The notes beneath the pieces were generated by a model. That model had not been told where the DNA came from, ran no database searches, and saw nothing but the letters and a program-made list of their open reading frames with translations. The position numbers were made by a program, and so were the translations under genes. From Bacteroidetes bacterium UBA7692 (lineage in GTDB: Bacteria; Bacteroidota; Bacteroidia; Chitinophagales; LD1), in NCBI GenBank assembly GCA_002482725.1, contig DLGO01000038.1, forward strand, positions 10,753 through 74,752: DNA of 64,000 nucleotides, written 5' to 3'. How positions within the stretch are numbered: position 1 is the stretch's first letter; every line of letters starts with the position of its first letter. Positions 51,544-61,482 of this stretch are shown here, in pieces.

Positions 51544-51849
51544 TTTCTTTTTTAGGTCAAATCTGGCGGCAGAAATGGCCGTTAAAATTACCCCTGGCTT
51601 CCAACCTTTGATTGTATGCGCATAAGTACTGAGATGACCAAATTTATCAATTTTGGTACTTGGTATTTCATCTCAAATCTAATATATGATTCAGTTCATT
51701 AAGATTGTAGCAAAAAAGGCGGAGAAAATGTTAAAGCGCCATAAGTATATGATAATCAATATATAGTAAACTTGTTATTTCATCTTAAATGAAAAAGGCA
51801 GATACTCCAAAGTACCTGCCTTTCTGAACAAAATCTTTAACTGCTTATG
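51544..51849. other. intergenic region with nested inverted repeat
   Basis: No gene is supported. At 51631-51674 an outer pair GAGATGA / TCATCTC encloses an inner pair ACCAAA / TTTGGT, forming a possible two-part hairpin. The sequence CATCT[CT]AAAT occurs at 51669 and again at 51781, just before the terminator of the next gene. Confidence 0.4.
51794..51823 (-). terminator. terminator of the 867-aa T9SS gene
   Basis: Stem AAAGGCAGATACT / AGTACCTGCCTTT with a CCAA loop and one mismatch, 27 bp beyond the stop. The stem is nearly identical to that at 54591. Confidence 0.8.
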
Positions 51850-54453
51850 CTATTGTACTATTACTTTCTTAACAGCAATGATCCTGTTTTCTTTATCCAA
51901 AACATGGAAGAAATATATTCCGCCATTACCCCACTCTTTAGCGCTTAGTTTTGTTTCGCGGTTCATTAGTGGTTTATTTATTATCACCTGCCCTATTGCA
52001 TTTGTAACTTTTACACTATAACCTTCTACGTTCGTATTGGCTATCTCTGCCAGTACTACCATCTCGCTGGTTGGGTTAGGGTATACAGCCCATTTCTCGT
52101 TTTGCATGGCATTGCTGATGCCGTTAATTGCGGCCCTTGCTATGTTAGATTTTGAAGAGCTGAAGTTTGCTGTTTTTGCAGTTGGTATGCACCCGTTAGG
52201 ATTTACTGCCTCTATCTGATAAAAGCTGATAGGAGATGTAGAAGCAGAATCTATATAGTTATTGGTACCGCTGGATACAGTAGCTATCAGTTGCAGGTTG
52301 GTGCTGCTTGTGCCACGGTATATGTTATATGTCGGAAAGGTAAAGCCTACATAGTGTGTCCACGTCAGGTTCCAAACACCACCACCGGAATCCTGTGCTG
52401 TAGTTAGTAGTATTGTTTTATGAACGTTTCCTCCTAATGCTGTGTTGCCACAGGTATCTTTTGCAGCAATTTTGTATCGTACGCTTTCTTGCTGTGCATC
52501 AGAGTTTACATCTGTAAATATGCTCAGGTCATCAACCCCTACAGCACCTATTCTATCATATACATTTAACTGGGCCGACTCTTTGTAAATATAGAAGCTG
52601 TCTACCCCTGTTTTTACTGGTTTTTCCCAGGCTATGGTATTGTATCCTGTAATGCTGTCTACAGTTACCGCGCATATCTGGTAAGCATTTATAAATGATA
52701 AATTTACTTGGAAAGGAGCCGAAATAGAGGTGCATCCGCTAGTATCAGTCACTGTTACGGTATATGCGCCACTTACATTCACATGTATGCTATCGCTGTT
52801 TCCCCCCGTACTCCACAGGTAGGTGGTATATCCTGCTCCTGCGCTCAGGCTCACATTGGCTATACATGAGGAGTTTCCGGTCTGGCTTATAGTAGGTGCC
52901 GGTGGGTTTAGCTTAAAACTAATAACATAGTTATTGCTTACTGCGGTGCAGCTGCCAGAGCTTACCTGTAGCTGGTAGCTACCGGACTCTGTTACACGCA
53001 ATGTATCCCCTGTAGCTATTGTTACTCCGGTTTTTATCCAGGCATAGCTGTACGGGCTGCCTGCCTGCGCTACTAGTAGCGTTGTATCGCCTGCGCATGG
53101 TGTAGTAGATCCTGTTACATTTACATTATAAACAAGGTTACAGGTATTAGCTGTAACCAGCAGGGTCGTGGTATCGTTGCAGCCTGCACCATAGGTGTCC
53201 AGCATAGTTATTCCATAAGGCCCGCTGGCATTCCACAATATGCTTACATTACTTGTTCCCTGGCCCGATTGTACAGTTCCTCCGGATATATACCAGTTAT
53301 AGGTAGTGCCCGGGTAGTTGGTTACTGAATAAGGATAAGCTGTGGAAGGAGTTATTGACGTGCTACCTGTTATGGGGTGGTTGTGCTTATTATATACGGT
53401 GATGAAGATAGAGGCTGTATCTATACATGCCGGAGCAGACCTGGTTACAATCACCGAATACTGGCCTTGTGTGGAAACCGTGATAACACGTGAGGTATCG
53501 CCGGTAGACCATCTGTAAGTAGAAAAAGTATCTGTTGTGCTTAAGGTAGTGTATTGCCCCTGGCATAGCGAATTGGTGATGTTGCCATATATGCTGGCAG
53601 TATCCATTCCTCTCAGGTAGTAAATCTTCTGGGCAGTAACTGTAAGGCCTGCAGCATCAGTTACTGTTAAAGAATATGAACTGTTCTGTGTTATTATCGC
53701 AGTTGGATTCTGGCACGCAGTGCAGCTAAGTGCATTTCCAGTGGTCACTGCCCATTGGTATATATATGGTGCTGTGCCATTGGCTGCTGCTGGGGTCAGT
53801 GTCACATTGCCACCTGTACATGCGTATCCTATGCCGCCTACATTTACGCTCAGGTTGTTTACAGGAGTGCCGGTGCATTGCGTTGCGCCGGGTATACAGG
53901 CTTTTCTGCCCGGCTTGGTTACTCCCACCGAATCGGTATTGTTGGCAGGTGTGTATTGTACACATGGGCAATTTTCTGTGCTGGACCTTACACGCAGTAT
54001 ATATGCAAAACTATTAGGTACGCCTATCATTTTTGCTATATCTCCGAACTCACCTTTTATTACAGGAAGCCCCTGCAGTTTCAATCGCACATAAACTCCC
54101 AGGCGATACTGTCCGCATCCGCTTGTTGGTACGCCAGAAAAATTAATGCATCCTGTTTCGCTATTCAGGTATTGTGTGCCCAATGGATTGTTAAAGGTGT
54201 ATGCCATACCTGTCGGCAAATTGGTAATACTGTCGAAACTCAGGTATTCAACGGTAAGGCCGGCGAGAAGATCGTAATTTTTAAAATAGATGGCGGTTCC
54301 GGTGCCGCTTACTGTTTGCCCTATTACATAGCAGGATATTGAATCGGGCTTAGGACTAAAACCGGGACTTGCTTGGCTCACGGGAACACATTGTGCGTTG
54401 GCATTGATGACTATGCCAATGGCAAATAGAAAAGTGGTAAAAAGGCTTTTCAT
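51850..54453 (-). CDS. T9SS type A surface protein, long paralogue
   Basis: 867 aa. Signal peptide 1-20 (ending NANAQ). Residues ~21-190 are a domain shared with the next gene: CVPVSQASPGFSP, GCGQYRLGVYVRLKLQGLP and VGVTKPGRKAC, with regularly placed cysteines. The centre has several PKD/Ig-like modules (SVNVGGIGYACTGGNVTLTP, YRWSTGDTSRVITVSTQGQY, YLWSTGGNSDSIHV). Then come two fibronectin III-like modules (AYQICAVTVDSITGYNTIAW; LTWTHYVGFTFPTYNIYRG) and a type A sorting domain (YPNPTSEMVVLAEI...AVKKVIVQ). The sorting domain directs export by T9SS and attachment to the surface. Ligand or substrate is unknown. Confidence 0.8.
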   Translation of the reverse strand: MKSLFTTFLFAIGIVINANAQCVPVSQASPGFSPKPDSISCYVIGQTVSGTGTAIYFKNYDLLAGLTVEYLSFDSITNLPTGMAYTFNNPLGTQYLNSETGCINFSGVPTSGCGQYRLGVYVRLKLQGLPVIKGEFGDIAKMIGVPNSFAYILRVRSSTENCPCVQYTPANNTDSVGVTKPGRKACIPGATQCTGTPVNNLSVNVGGIGYACTGGNVTLTPAAANGTAPYIYQWAVTTGNALSCTACQNPTAIITQNSSYSLTVTDAAGLTVTAQKIYYLRGMDTASIYGNITNSLCQGQYTTLSTTDTFSTYRWSTGDTSRVITVSTQGQYSVIVTRSAPACIDTASIFITVYNKHNHPITGSTSITPSTAYPYSVTNYPGTTYNWYISGGTVQSGQGTSNVSILWNASGPYGITMLDTYGAGCNDTTTLLVTANTCNLVYNVNVTGSTTPCAGDTTLLVAQAGSPYSYAWIKTGVTIATGDTLRVTESGSYQLQVSSGSCTAVSNNYVISFKLNPPAPTISQTGNSSCIANVSLSAGAGYTTYLWSTGGNSDSIHVNVSGAYTVTVTDTSGCTSISAPFQVNLSFINAYQICAVTVDSITGYNTIAWEKPVKTGVDSFYIYKESAQLNVYDRIGAVGVDDLSIFTDVNSDAQQESVRYKIAAKDTCGNTALGGNVHKTILLTTAQDSGGGVWNLTWTHYVGFTFPTYNIYRGTSSTNLQLIATVSSGTNNYIDSASTSPISFYQIEAVNPNGCIPTAKTANFSSSKSNIARAAINGISNAMQNEKWAVYPNPTSEMVVLAEIANTNVEGYSVKVTNAIGQVIINKPLMNRETKLSAKEWGNGGIYFFHVLDKENRIIAVKKVIVQ

Positions 54454-54590
54454 GGATTGATTTTTAGGTTAAAAATAAGATGCAAATCTACTATAAATAG
54501 GGGAAATGGCAATAGCTTATGATAATGGTGCTTTAGGTGCGCGTATGCTGTAGTGCGCTGTATTTTTAATTTCAGCTTATCTTAAATGAT

Positions 54591-54621
54591 AAAGGCAGAT
54601 ACTTAGAGAGTATCTGCCTTT
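54591..54621 (-). terminator. terminator of the 631-aa T9SS gene
   Basis: A perfect 13-bp stem AAAGGCAGATACT / AGTATCTGCCTTT with a 5-base loop, 20 bp beyond the stop; it is a duplicate of the one at 51794. Confidence 0.8.
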
Positions 54622-54640
54622 ATTCTTGTATAGTATAGTG

Positions 54641-56536
54641 CTATTGCACTATTATTTTCTTCACTGCCACTATCCTGTTTTCGGTGTCGAGTATATGGAA
54701 GAAATACATTCCACCATTACCCCACTCTTTAGTGTTCAGCTTTGTTTCGCGGTTCATTAGTGCTTTATTCATCACCACCTGGCCTATGGCATTGGTAACT
54801 TTTACGCTGTAGCCTTCCACATTCATATTGGCTATCTCTGCCAGCACTACCATTTCGCTGGTTGGGTTAGGGTACACGGCCCACTTATCATTTTGCAGGG
54901 TGTTTTCTATTCCTGCTGCCACAGCTATTACCGTATTGGATTTAGATGCGCTGTAGTTGGCCGTTTTCGCAGTGGGCAGGCAACCGTTCGGGTTCACTGC
55001 TTCTATCTGGTAGTAGCGCTCATTGGCAGGTGGGTTAGCATCTTCGTAGTAGGTAGTGCCGCTTGGTACCGTAGCTATCAGTTGCAGGCTGATGCTGCTT
55101 GTACCACGATATATATTATATGATGGGAAAGTAAAGCCTACGTATTGAGACCAGCTAAGCTGCCATACACCACCCAATCCCGGCATTGTGCTCAGGTATA
55201 TAGTTTTGTGTATGTCGCCGCTCAGTGCTGCTATGCCACAGGTATCGCGCGCGCATATTTTATATATGGCATTTTCCTGTTGCGGATCGGAGTTTACATC
55301 GCTGAATATGCTCAGGTCATTTACACCCACTGCGCCTATCTTTTCATACTTAGTAAGAGGTGTTTTTTTGTACACGTAAAAGCTGTCTACACCGGTTTTG
55401 CTGTGCTTCTCCCATACTATGGTATTGTAGCCTGTTATGCTGTCTACCGTTACCGCGCATATCTGGTAGGGTGCCAAAAACGATAGATTAACCGGATATG
55501 GTGCCGAGGCTGCGGTGCATCCGTTTGCGCCTGTTATGGTTACAGTATATTCATCGCTTGCTCTTACCTGTATGCTATCATTGGTGCCTCCGTTGCTCCA
55601 CAGGTAGCTATACCCGCCCGGTGCATGTAGGCTTATATTCGAAGTGGTGCAGGAAGTGATGCTTCCATATTTATTTAGTACGGGTACAGCGGGTGCCTGC
55701 AAGAAGAAAAGCGAAGTGCCGCTGCTTAGTGATAAGCAATTGGCAGAGTCTACTTGTACCTGGTAATCTCCGGAACTTTTTGCTTGCAGCATACTTCCTG
55801 TTTCTCCTGGTAATATTTGTCCGTCTTTTAGCCACTGATGATTGTATGGGCCTGATGGCTCGCCTAATAAAAGTATGCTATCGCCTGAGCAGGTAGTATC
55901 GGGTGCAAATAGATTTATACGACTCGTTAGTGTACAGTTATTTGTAGCAGGAATATTTGGGCATTCAGGCTCGCTTCCTGTGCAGGCTTTTCTGCCTGGT
56001 TTGGTTACCCCTACTGAGTCTGTTGTATTGCTTGGCTCGTAGACTATGCAAGGGCAATTATCTGAGCTTGCTCTTACGCGCATTATATAACTCATATCGG
56101 GTGCATTGAAAATTTTTGCAAGAGCATCTAGTTCTCCCGTTTGTTCAGGGAGACCTTGGATTTTTAATCTTACATAGATTCCCAACCGGTATTGTCCGCA
56201 TCCACCTGTCGGGCTTCCGAACAGGGATATACAACCTTTTTCACCGTTTTGATATTGAGTACCTAGTGGCTTGTTCATCGAATAAGACATGACTGCTGGC
56301 AAATTGGTAATACTGTCAAAAATCATATAGTCCACCAGTAATCCAGCTACGGTATCGTAACTTTTAAAATAAAGCGTGCTACCTGTGCCGCTTATGGCTT
56401 GGCCAATTATGTAGCACGGCATGGAGTCAGCTACTGTGCTAAAACCTGCATTGGCTTGATTAACAGGAACACATTGTGCGTGGGTAGTTGCTATTAATCC
56501 AATAGCAAAGAAGAAAGAGAGGATCAGTTTTTTCAT
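54641..56536 (-). CDS. T9SS type A surface protein, short paralogue
   Basis: 631 aa and a clear duplicate of the 867-aa gene. It has the same signal peptide type (ending THAQ), the same ~170-residue N-terminal domain (GCGQYRLGIYVRLKIQGLP, VGVTKPGRKAC), the same two fibronectin III-like modules and the same sorting domain (YPNPTSEMVVLAEI...AVKKIIVQ). The difference is the middle: most PKD-like modules are missing, with two short ones left (CSGDSILLLGEPSGPYNHQW; YSYLWSNGGTNDSIQV). Even the 3' terminators are duplicated, so the copy event covered gene and flank. Function unknown beyond surface exposure. Confidence 0.8.
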   Translation of the reverse strand: MKKLILSFFFAIGLIATTHAQCVPVNQANAGFSTVADSMPCYIIGQAISGTGSTLYFKSYDTVAGLLVDYMIFDSITNLPAVMSYSMNKPLGTQYQNGEKGCISLFGSPTGGCGQYRLGIYVRLKIQGLPEQTGELDALAKIFNAPDMSYIMRVRASSDNCPCIVYEPSNTTDSVGVTKPGRKACTGSEPECPNIPATNNCTLTSRINLFAPDTTCSGDSILLLGEPSGPYNHQWLKDGQILPGETGSMLQAKSSGDYQVQVDSANCLSLSSGTSLFFLQAPAVPVLNKYGSITSCTTSNISLHAPGGYSYLWSNGGTNDSIQVRASDEYTVTITGANGCTAASAPYPVNLSFLAPYQICAVTVDSITGYNTIVWEKHSKTGVDSFYVYKKTPLTKYEKIGAVGVNDLSIFSDVNSDPQQENAIYKICARDTCGIAALSGDIHKTIYLSTMPGLGGVWQLSWSQYVGFTFPSYNIYRGTSSISLQLIATVPSGTTYYEDANPPANERYYQIEAVNPNGCLPTAKTANYSASKSNTVIAVAAGIENTLQNDKWAVYPNPTSEMVVLAEIANMNVEGYSVKVTNAIGQVVMNKALMNRETKLNTKEWGNGGMYFFHILDTENRIVAVKKIIVQ

Positions 56537-56610
56537 GGTTAGAGTTTTGGATTTGAAAAAGATGTAGTGAAAATAGTAAATATATCAAGAAACGGTATTG
56601 CCAGAAACAA

Positions 56611-57306
56611 TTACTGTTTTTCGGCAACCTGCTTTTCCTTTATCAGTTGGTCAAATGCTGTTTGCAATATCGGGCTTATTTTTTCAGCGCTGTCAGCACT
56701 TTCTATAAAATTCACATCGCTCATGTCGCAGTTATATATATCATAGCATTGTTTCGATCTCTGCATTATAGCCACACTGCCATCATCGCGAAAGTGGTAT
56801 AGTTTTTCATTGCCAACCCATTGCCCTTTATCCTTCCCGCCATTTGCTTCTGCCACACTTACAGAAAAGCTGCGTGCCAGGATTAATTTATCTCCACTGC
56901 CAAATACAAATTCATCATTGCCATATCCGTAATCGCCACAGTTATGCTTAAAGGTGTACAGTATCCTTCCCGAGGTGCTGTCCATCAGTCTGCGGTAAGC
57001 ACTACAGCAATCCCCTTCGCACGAATCCCTTTCTATGTAGGTATTCGCCCGTTCACTTTCCAGCAACTCTTTCAGCGTGTTATTATACATTTCATCATCA
57101 GTACCAAATTCAAATAGCATTACCTCTACCACAGCATTTTCATCCAATCCATGTTCACCTTCTTCCATGGCATAGTTGTCAAAAAAAGAATCCATCGATT
57201 CCCTGTTTGCCTGCTGCATTGGCAGTGGCTTTGGGTTGCAGGAATACAGCAAAGCGCCAAACAGGAGGATAGCAGTGCTGTAAATGATATTCCGTATTAA
57301 GTGCAT
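56611..57306 (-). CDS. hypothetical lipoprotein
   Basis: 231 aa from the ATG at 57306, which gives a lipoprotein signal (lipobox LYSC, acylated C23). An upstream in-frame ATG at 57354 would add 16 residues and is less likely. The mature protein is acidic, with a Cys-rich segment (SCEGDCCSAYRR) and later pairs (HNCGDYGYGN, QCYDIYNCD) that suggest three disulphides. No family is recognised. The long start is 6 bp beyond the stop of the large metalloprotease gene upstream, so coupling is possible. Confidence 0.6.
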   Translation of the reverse strand: MHLIRNIIYSTAILLFGALLYSCNPKPLPMQQANRESMDSFFDNYAMEEGEHGLDENAVVEVMLFEFGTDDEMYNNTLKELLESERANTYIERDSCEGDCCSAYRRLMDSTSGRILYTFKHNCGDYGYGNDEFVFGSGDKLILARSFSVSVAEANGGKDKGQWVGNEKLYHFRDDGSVAIMQRSKQCYDIYNCDMSDVNFIESADSAEKISPILQTAFDQLIKEKQVAEKQ

Positions 57307-57360
57307 GGGTATCAGAAAGTATCTGGGTTTATAATTTAGTGAAGTTTTATCCATACTTTC

Positions 57361-60300
57361 CTACCGTATCAAAGTAAAGCTCCCACTCTTACCTTTTGTA
57401 GAGCCATCCGGCCAGCCCACCATCACGCTATAGAAATAGGTGCCATTTGGTTGCTCCACGGTCTTGTATTTTCCGTCCCATCCCTTCGAGCCTTCTCTTT
57501 CGTCATATATCAGTTGGCCCCATCTGTTGTATACCCTCAGGTATTCCAATGCAGTACTGCTCGACTCAAATACGGGAAAGAAAAGGTCATTGGCTCCGTC
57601 GCCATTTGGGGTAAATACATTCGGCATCTCAAAGTCGCAATCCAGCCCTATCAGTATGCTGTCACCCGTGATGCATTGGTTGCTATCCTTTACAGTTACA
57701 ATATACAGCCCAGCTCTGTTTATAGTTATTGTATTCGTTCTTTCCCCGGTAGACCATAGCACTTCATACCCATCAGGTACGCTCAGTTGCAGCAGGTTAT
57801 CACAGTGTACAGTATCATTTCCCAGATATATCACAGGCACGGGTAGCACCTTCAGTTGCAGTATGTATATCGTATCTGTGCTGCCGGGCAGGGTATCAGT
57901 ATAAGCGCCCTCATTTTTCAGCCACTTGTCTACCAAAAAAACGCTGTCGCCCCGACAAATTGTAGCCTGAATATTCTTGACTACACTATTGCTGTTGCAT
58001 CTGTTTACGGTCAGCTGCAGGCGGTATATAGTATCCGTCGCGCCAAACAAAGTATCTGTATACGTGCCGGTACTTTTTAGCCATCTGCCTCCAAAAAGGA
58101 AGCTATCGCCCTGGCATATAGTTTCGGCTATCACTTTCCTTTCAAAGCTATCGCAGCGTATCACATTCACTGTTACAGATGCCGCTGCTATACAACCATC
58201 GCCCGATACCGAGGTTACTGTATATGTAGTAGTATCTGTTGGGTGCACCACCGGATTAGGACAGCCCGCACAGCTTATTACACTTACATTTCCCGGAGTG
58301 TATACGTGTTTGCCAAACAAGCTGTTCAGCTTCAGTTCTACACCATTTCCATTGCATATCGTGGTATCATTGCCCAGGTCTACCGTCCTTGCGCTATCTA
58401 CTGTTATGGTCACTGTATCTCTGAATATTCTGCCGCAAAAATCCTCTGCTTCTACATAATATTTTCCTGCGCCATAAGCCGAAAAGGTGGAGTCGCCGGA
58501 ATTGTCCTGCCATTTGTATCTTTTATAGCCTCCGCCTGCATTCAGCACTTTTACGCCACCTACGCAAAAGCTTGTATCAGGTCCCAGGTTTATTGGCTTA
58601 GTAGTGCCTGTCACCACTATATCATCACAGTATACTTGCTGTGTAGGCAAGCCTTCATCCACGGTCAGCCTCACACGGTAGGTGCCTGCAGTAGGGTACG
58701 ATATAGGAGGCGGGTACTGCAAGGTGCTGTAGGGTACACCACAGTCAGTAAAGTTCACCCAGCCTATAGCGCCCGAGTAGCTCTGTATCATCAGTGCCGT
58801 CAGCCCCGCATCGGTGCGCATCAGTTTGCTTATGCCTGCGCTGCGTTGCAGCGTATTGCTGAATGTATGTGTCACCTTTGGTGTGGCTTTTATAGAGTCC
58901 AGGTGTACCAGCGTATGGTTGGTATTATTCTCCTTTATTACAATTCCATCCAGGCTGCCGTCGCAGTTTACATACAGTGCTATATCGTCGTGCAGGTCTG
59001 CTCCTGCACGTACAAATGCTGTAGCCGTAGGTGTATTGCCCAGCGAGTTGCCAAAATCAAATCTCTTTATTCCATCAAATAATCCGGTAGCCCATATCGT
59101 ATGGTTCCCGTTTATTTTGTGGTAGCTGAATCCTGCACAGGCATTCACGCTGTGTATCGAGTTCGACTGTACATTGTTGGTTATATTATTCCCCAGAAAC
59201 ATTGTATGTAGCGATGAGGAAGCCCGGGCGGCCACTATCAGCCACCAATTATTCCCATCTTTTACTATCGATAGCTTATGCCCCCATCCCATGTTAGCAA
59301 ACCCCGTCACCTGGCTTACCGCCGGGTTTGTATTCTCTATGTTTGTGCCAAAGTCCAGCCGGTATATATCTGTATTGAATAGTATGAATCCATAGTATTG
59401 CCCGTTTTCATACACTATGTCTATACCATGTGGCCGGTAGCCGTTCACTATGGCCGGTGTATTTATCCCTACCCGTACAGGAGTATTGTTGGCGCTTGTG
59501 CCAAAGTCCAGCCTGAAAAAGTAAGGGCTGCTGCTTATGTCATATCCTCCATAGAATCCATAGTATTTCCCGCTTTGCGATTTTACCAGTTCTATACCCG
59601 CCAGTGTAGAATTAGGTACAGGATGCTGAAAGCTTTTTGTTTGTATCGTTGTCAGGTTCAGCTGCGCATCGCAGAAGCTCCACAGGTAGCTGGAAAAATG
59701 ACACGCAGTATCCGGCTTCAGCGTTACATCCAGGCAGGTAGCCGCAGGCACAGGCGAATATGTGAATGATGGCCTGCACACAGCGCCCACATGCACAAAG
59801 TTGGTAATGCTTGTGGTATCACTGCACTTGGCACTCGTGGCTATTAGGTACACTGAGTAGTCTCCTGCCTGGGCAAAGGTGTGCGTATAGTTCTGGCTCG
59901 TAGCCATCTGCACCCCATCTACAAACCACCTGTAGCTGGTAGCTCCTGTGGATAGATTGGTAAAAGTTACCGCCTGTCCTGCTGCCGGGTTGCTCAGGCT
60001 TGCGCCAAACTGTGCCACTGCATCGCAGTTTACTACTATGGTATCTGCAAAAAAAGCAATGCAGTTAGTATCTGTCCCTCTTGTCTCCAGCTTTATAATA
60101 TAAGTGCCTACAGCGTTAAAGGTATATGCCGGGCTAAGTTGGGTGCTGAACTGCACTCCATTCATGTACCACTTGTAGGTTGCAGCACCCGCAGAGCCAT
60201 TCGTAAAGGCTACATTGCTACCTGCCGCTACCGTATCATTCACTACGGTGAATTTAGCCGTTATATTACTGGTGCATGGGTTCAGGCAAGAGTTGCAGGT

Positions 60301-61242
60301 GGTCAGGCTGCTGCGCACATTGTTTATGTGCCATTGCATCCGGTCCCTCTGGTCTGCGGTAAATATAGTCATGCAGGCCAGTGTAGTATAGTCCATATAG
60401 TTATGGTGCATATCTGGCTGATCTGTGGCAAAGCCTGACTGCGCATCCGTAGTGCAGCTATTCATACTGCCGTTGCAGCTTATGTTTGCGGTAGAGTTAT
60501 CAGGTGGTGTATCGCATACTTTATCTCCGTCTGTCAGGCAGTTGCTGTTGGTGCATCCTCCTTCAAATGTGTGGTACAATCCCAGATAGTGGCCCATCTC
60601 ATGCGATAGTACTGCGTTTCTTTCCGGTGTACTTCCCATCATGCTGGCTATTACCACTATTCCGTCTATAGTGCTGCCGTGTGCCGAGGGAAAATAGGCA
60701 TATCCTCCTATGCTTCCACAGCTCCCTCCGCTGCATATCTCCTTTACCACCCATATATTTATATACCGGGTAGGGTCCCAGCGTATCAGGTTCTTTAGTG
60801 CCAGGTCATTGGTTATGCTGGTAGTGGTCAGTGCTGACTGCACCCTGTTTATCCCTGTGGTGTTTGCGCCCTGCGGGTCCTGCTTCGCCAGGCAAAATTG
60901 GATGTTCGTATTCACCCCATCTGTAGAGTCATACAACACGGTATTTCTGTATGACTCATTCAGGTAGTCTACAGCCTTTTTCGCTTGGGCATCACTTATA
61001 TTTTCCGTACCTCCATTGTGCACTATATGTATCACTACCGGCAGTAGGTATGTGGCTCTGGATCCCCGGTGAACAGGATGGCCATTGTTGTATATCTGGT
61101 TTTCTATCTGCTGGTGCAGCATTCTTGTTGCAGGGTTGGCTAACAGATTATTCATTGCTTCATCAGTCGCGCATTTTGTGTTGCCCTGGCCATAGCACAT
61201 CATGCTTAAAGCTATAAATACAAGTGTAGTGAGCTTACCCAT
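57361..61242 (-). CDS. M43-family zinc metalloprotease with PKD modules and CHU_C (T9SS type B) terminus
   Basis: 1293 aa. Signal peptide 1-19, a propeptide-like stretch to ~60, then a pappalysin/cytophagalysin-type metzincin domain with HEMGHYLGLYH at 214-224 binding zinc. The next ~170 residues hold PKD modules (NVAFTNGSAGAATYKW, AVTFTNLSTGATSYRW). From ~510 to 840 is a region with four LDFG/FDFG-N-x3-NTP repeats that may be a beta propeller. Two copies of LKSTGTYTDTLFGATDTIY-like units at ~1060-1140 follow an Ig-like domain. The C-terminus is CHU_C (FTPNGDGANDLFFP...GSFTLIR), the gliding-motility type B sorting domain. It is a secreted protease of unknown target. Confidence 0.9.
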   Translation of the reverse strand: MGKLTTLVFIALSMMCYGQGNTKCATDEAMNNLLANPATRMLHQQIENQIYNNGHPVHRGSRATYLLPVVIHIVHNGGTENISDAQAKKAVDYLNESYRNTVLYDSTDGVNTNIQFCLAKQDPQGANTTGINRVQSALTTTSITNDLALKNLIRWDPTRYINIWVVKEICSGGSCGSIGGYAYFPSAHGSTIDGIVVIASMMGSTPERNAVLSHEMGHYLGLYHTFEGGCTNSNCLTDGDKVCDTPPDNSTANISCNGSMNSCTTDAQSGFATDQPDMHHNYMDYTTLACMTIFTADQRDRMQWHINNVRSSLTTCNSCLNPCTSNITAKFTVVNDTVAAGSNVAFTNGSAGAATYKWYMNGVQFSTQLSPAYTFNAVGTYIIKLETRGTDTNCIAFFADTIVVNCDAVAQFGASLSNPAAGQAVTFTNLSTGATSYRWFVDGVQMATSQNYTHTFAQAGDYSVYLIATSAKCSDTTSITNFVHVGAVCRPSFTYSPVPAATCLDVTLKPDTACHFSSYLWSFCDAQLNLTTIQTKSFQHPVPNSTLAGIELVKSQSGKYYGFYGGYDISSSPYFFRLDFGTSANNTPVRVGINTPAIVNGYRPHGIDIVYENGQYYGFILFNTDIYRLDFGTNIENTNPAVSQVTGFANMGWGHKLSIVKDGNNWWLIVAARASSSLHTMFLGNNITNNVQSNSIHSVNACAGFSYHKINGNHTIWATGLFDGIKRFDFGNSLGNTPTATAFVRAGADLHDDIALYVNCDGSLDGIVIKENNTNHTLVHLDSIKATPKVTHTFSNTLQRSAGISKLMRTDAGLTALMIQSYSGAIGWVNFTDCGVPYSTLQYPPPISYPTAGTYRVRLTVDEGLPTQQVYCDDIVVTGTTKPINLGPDTSFCVGGVKVLNAGGGYKRYKWQDNSGDSTFSAYGAGKYYVEAEDFCGRIFRDTVTITVDSARTVDLGNDTTICNGNGVELKLNSLFGKHVYTPGNVSVISCAGCPNPVVHPTDTTTYTVTSVSGDGCIAAASVTVNVIRCDSFERKVIAETICQGDSFLFGGRWLKSTGTYTDTLFGATDTIYRLQLTVNRCNSNSVVKNIQATICRGDSVFLVDKWLKNEGAYTDTLPGSTDTIYILQLKVLPVPVIYLGNDTVHCDNLLQLSVPDGYEVLWSTGERTNTITINRAGLYIVTVKDSNQCITGDSILIGLDCDFEMPNVFTPNGDGANDLFFPVFESSSTALEYLRVYNRWGQLIYDEREGSKGWDGKYKTVEQPNGTYFYSVMVGWPDGSTKGKSGSFTLIR

Positions 61243-61482
61243 TTTTCAGGAGTTTAAAGTTAAGATATATTAAGGATGGCTTGAATATGCAAGCTAATAT
61301 GTTTCTCTCATTTTTTCAGGAATAAAAAGCAAGGGAGCCGGGATTCTGTAATGTTATTTTAATCTTACTGTCCTGTTATAAGTAAAGAGTAAATTCTCTG
61401 CGGTAAGATTATCTGTTGCTGCAAGGTAGGTTAGTACGAGGTACATTTATTATATATGCCGGGATATTAAAAGATAGTATAA

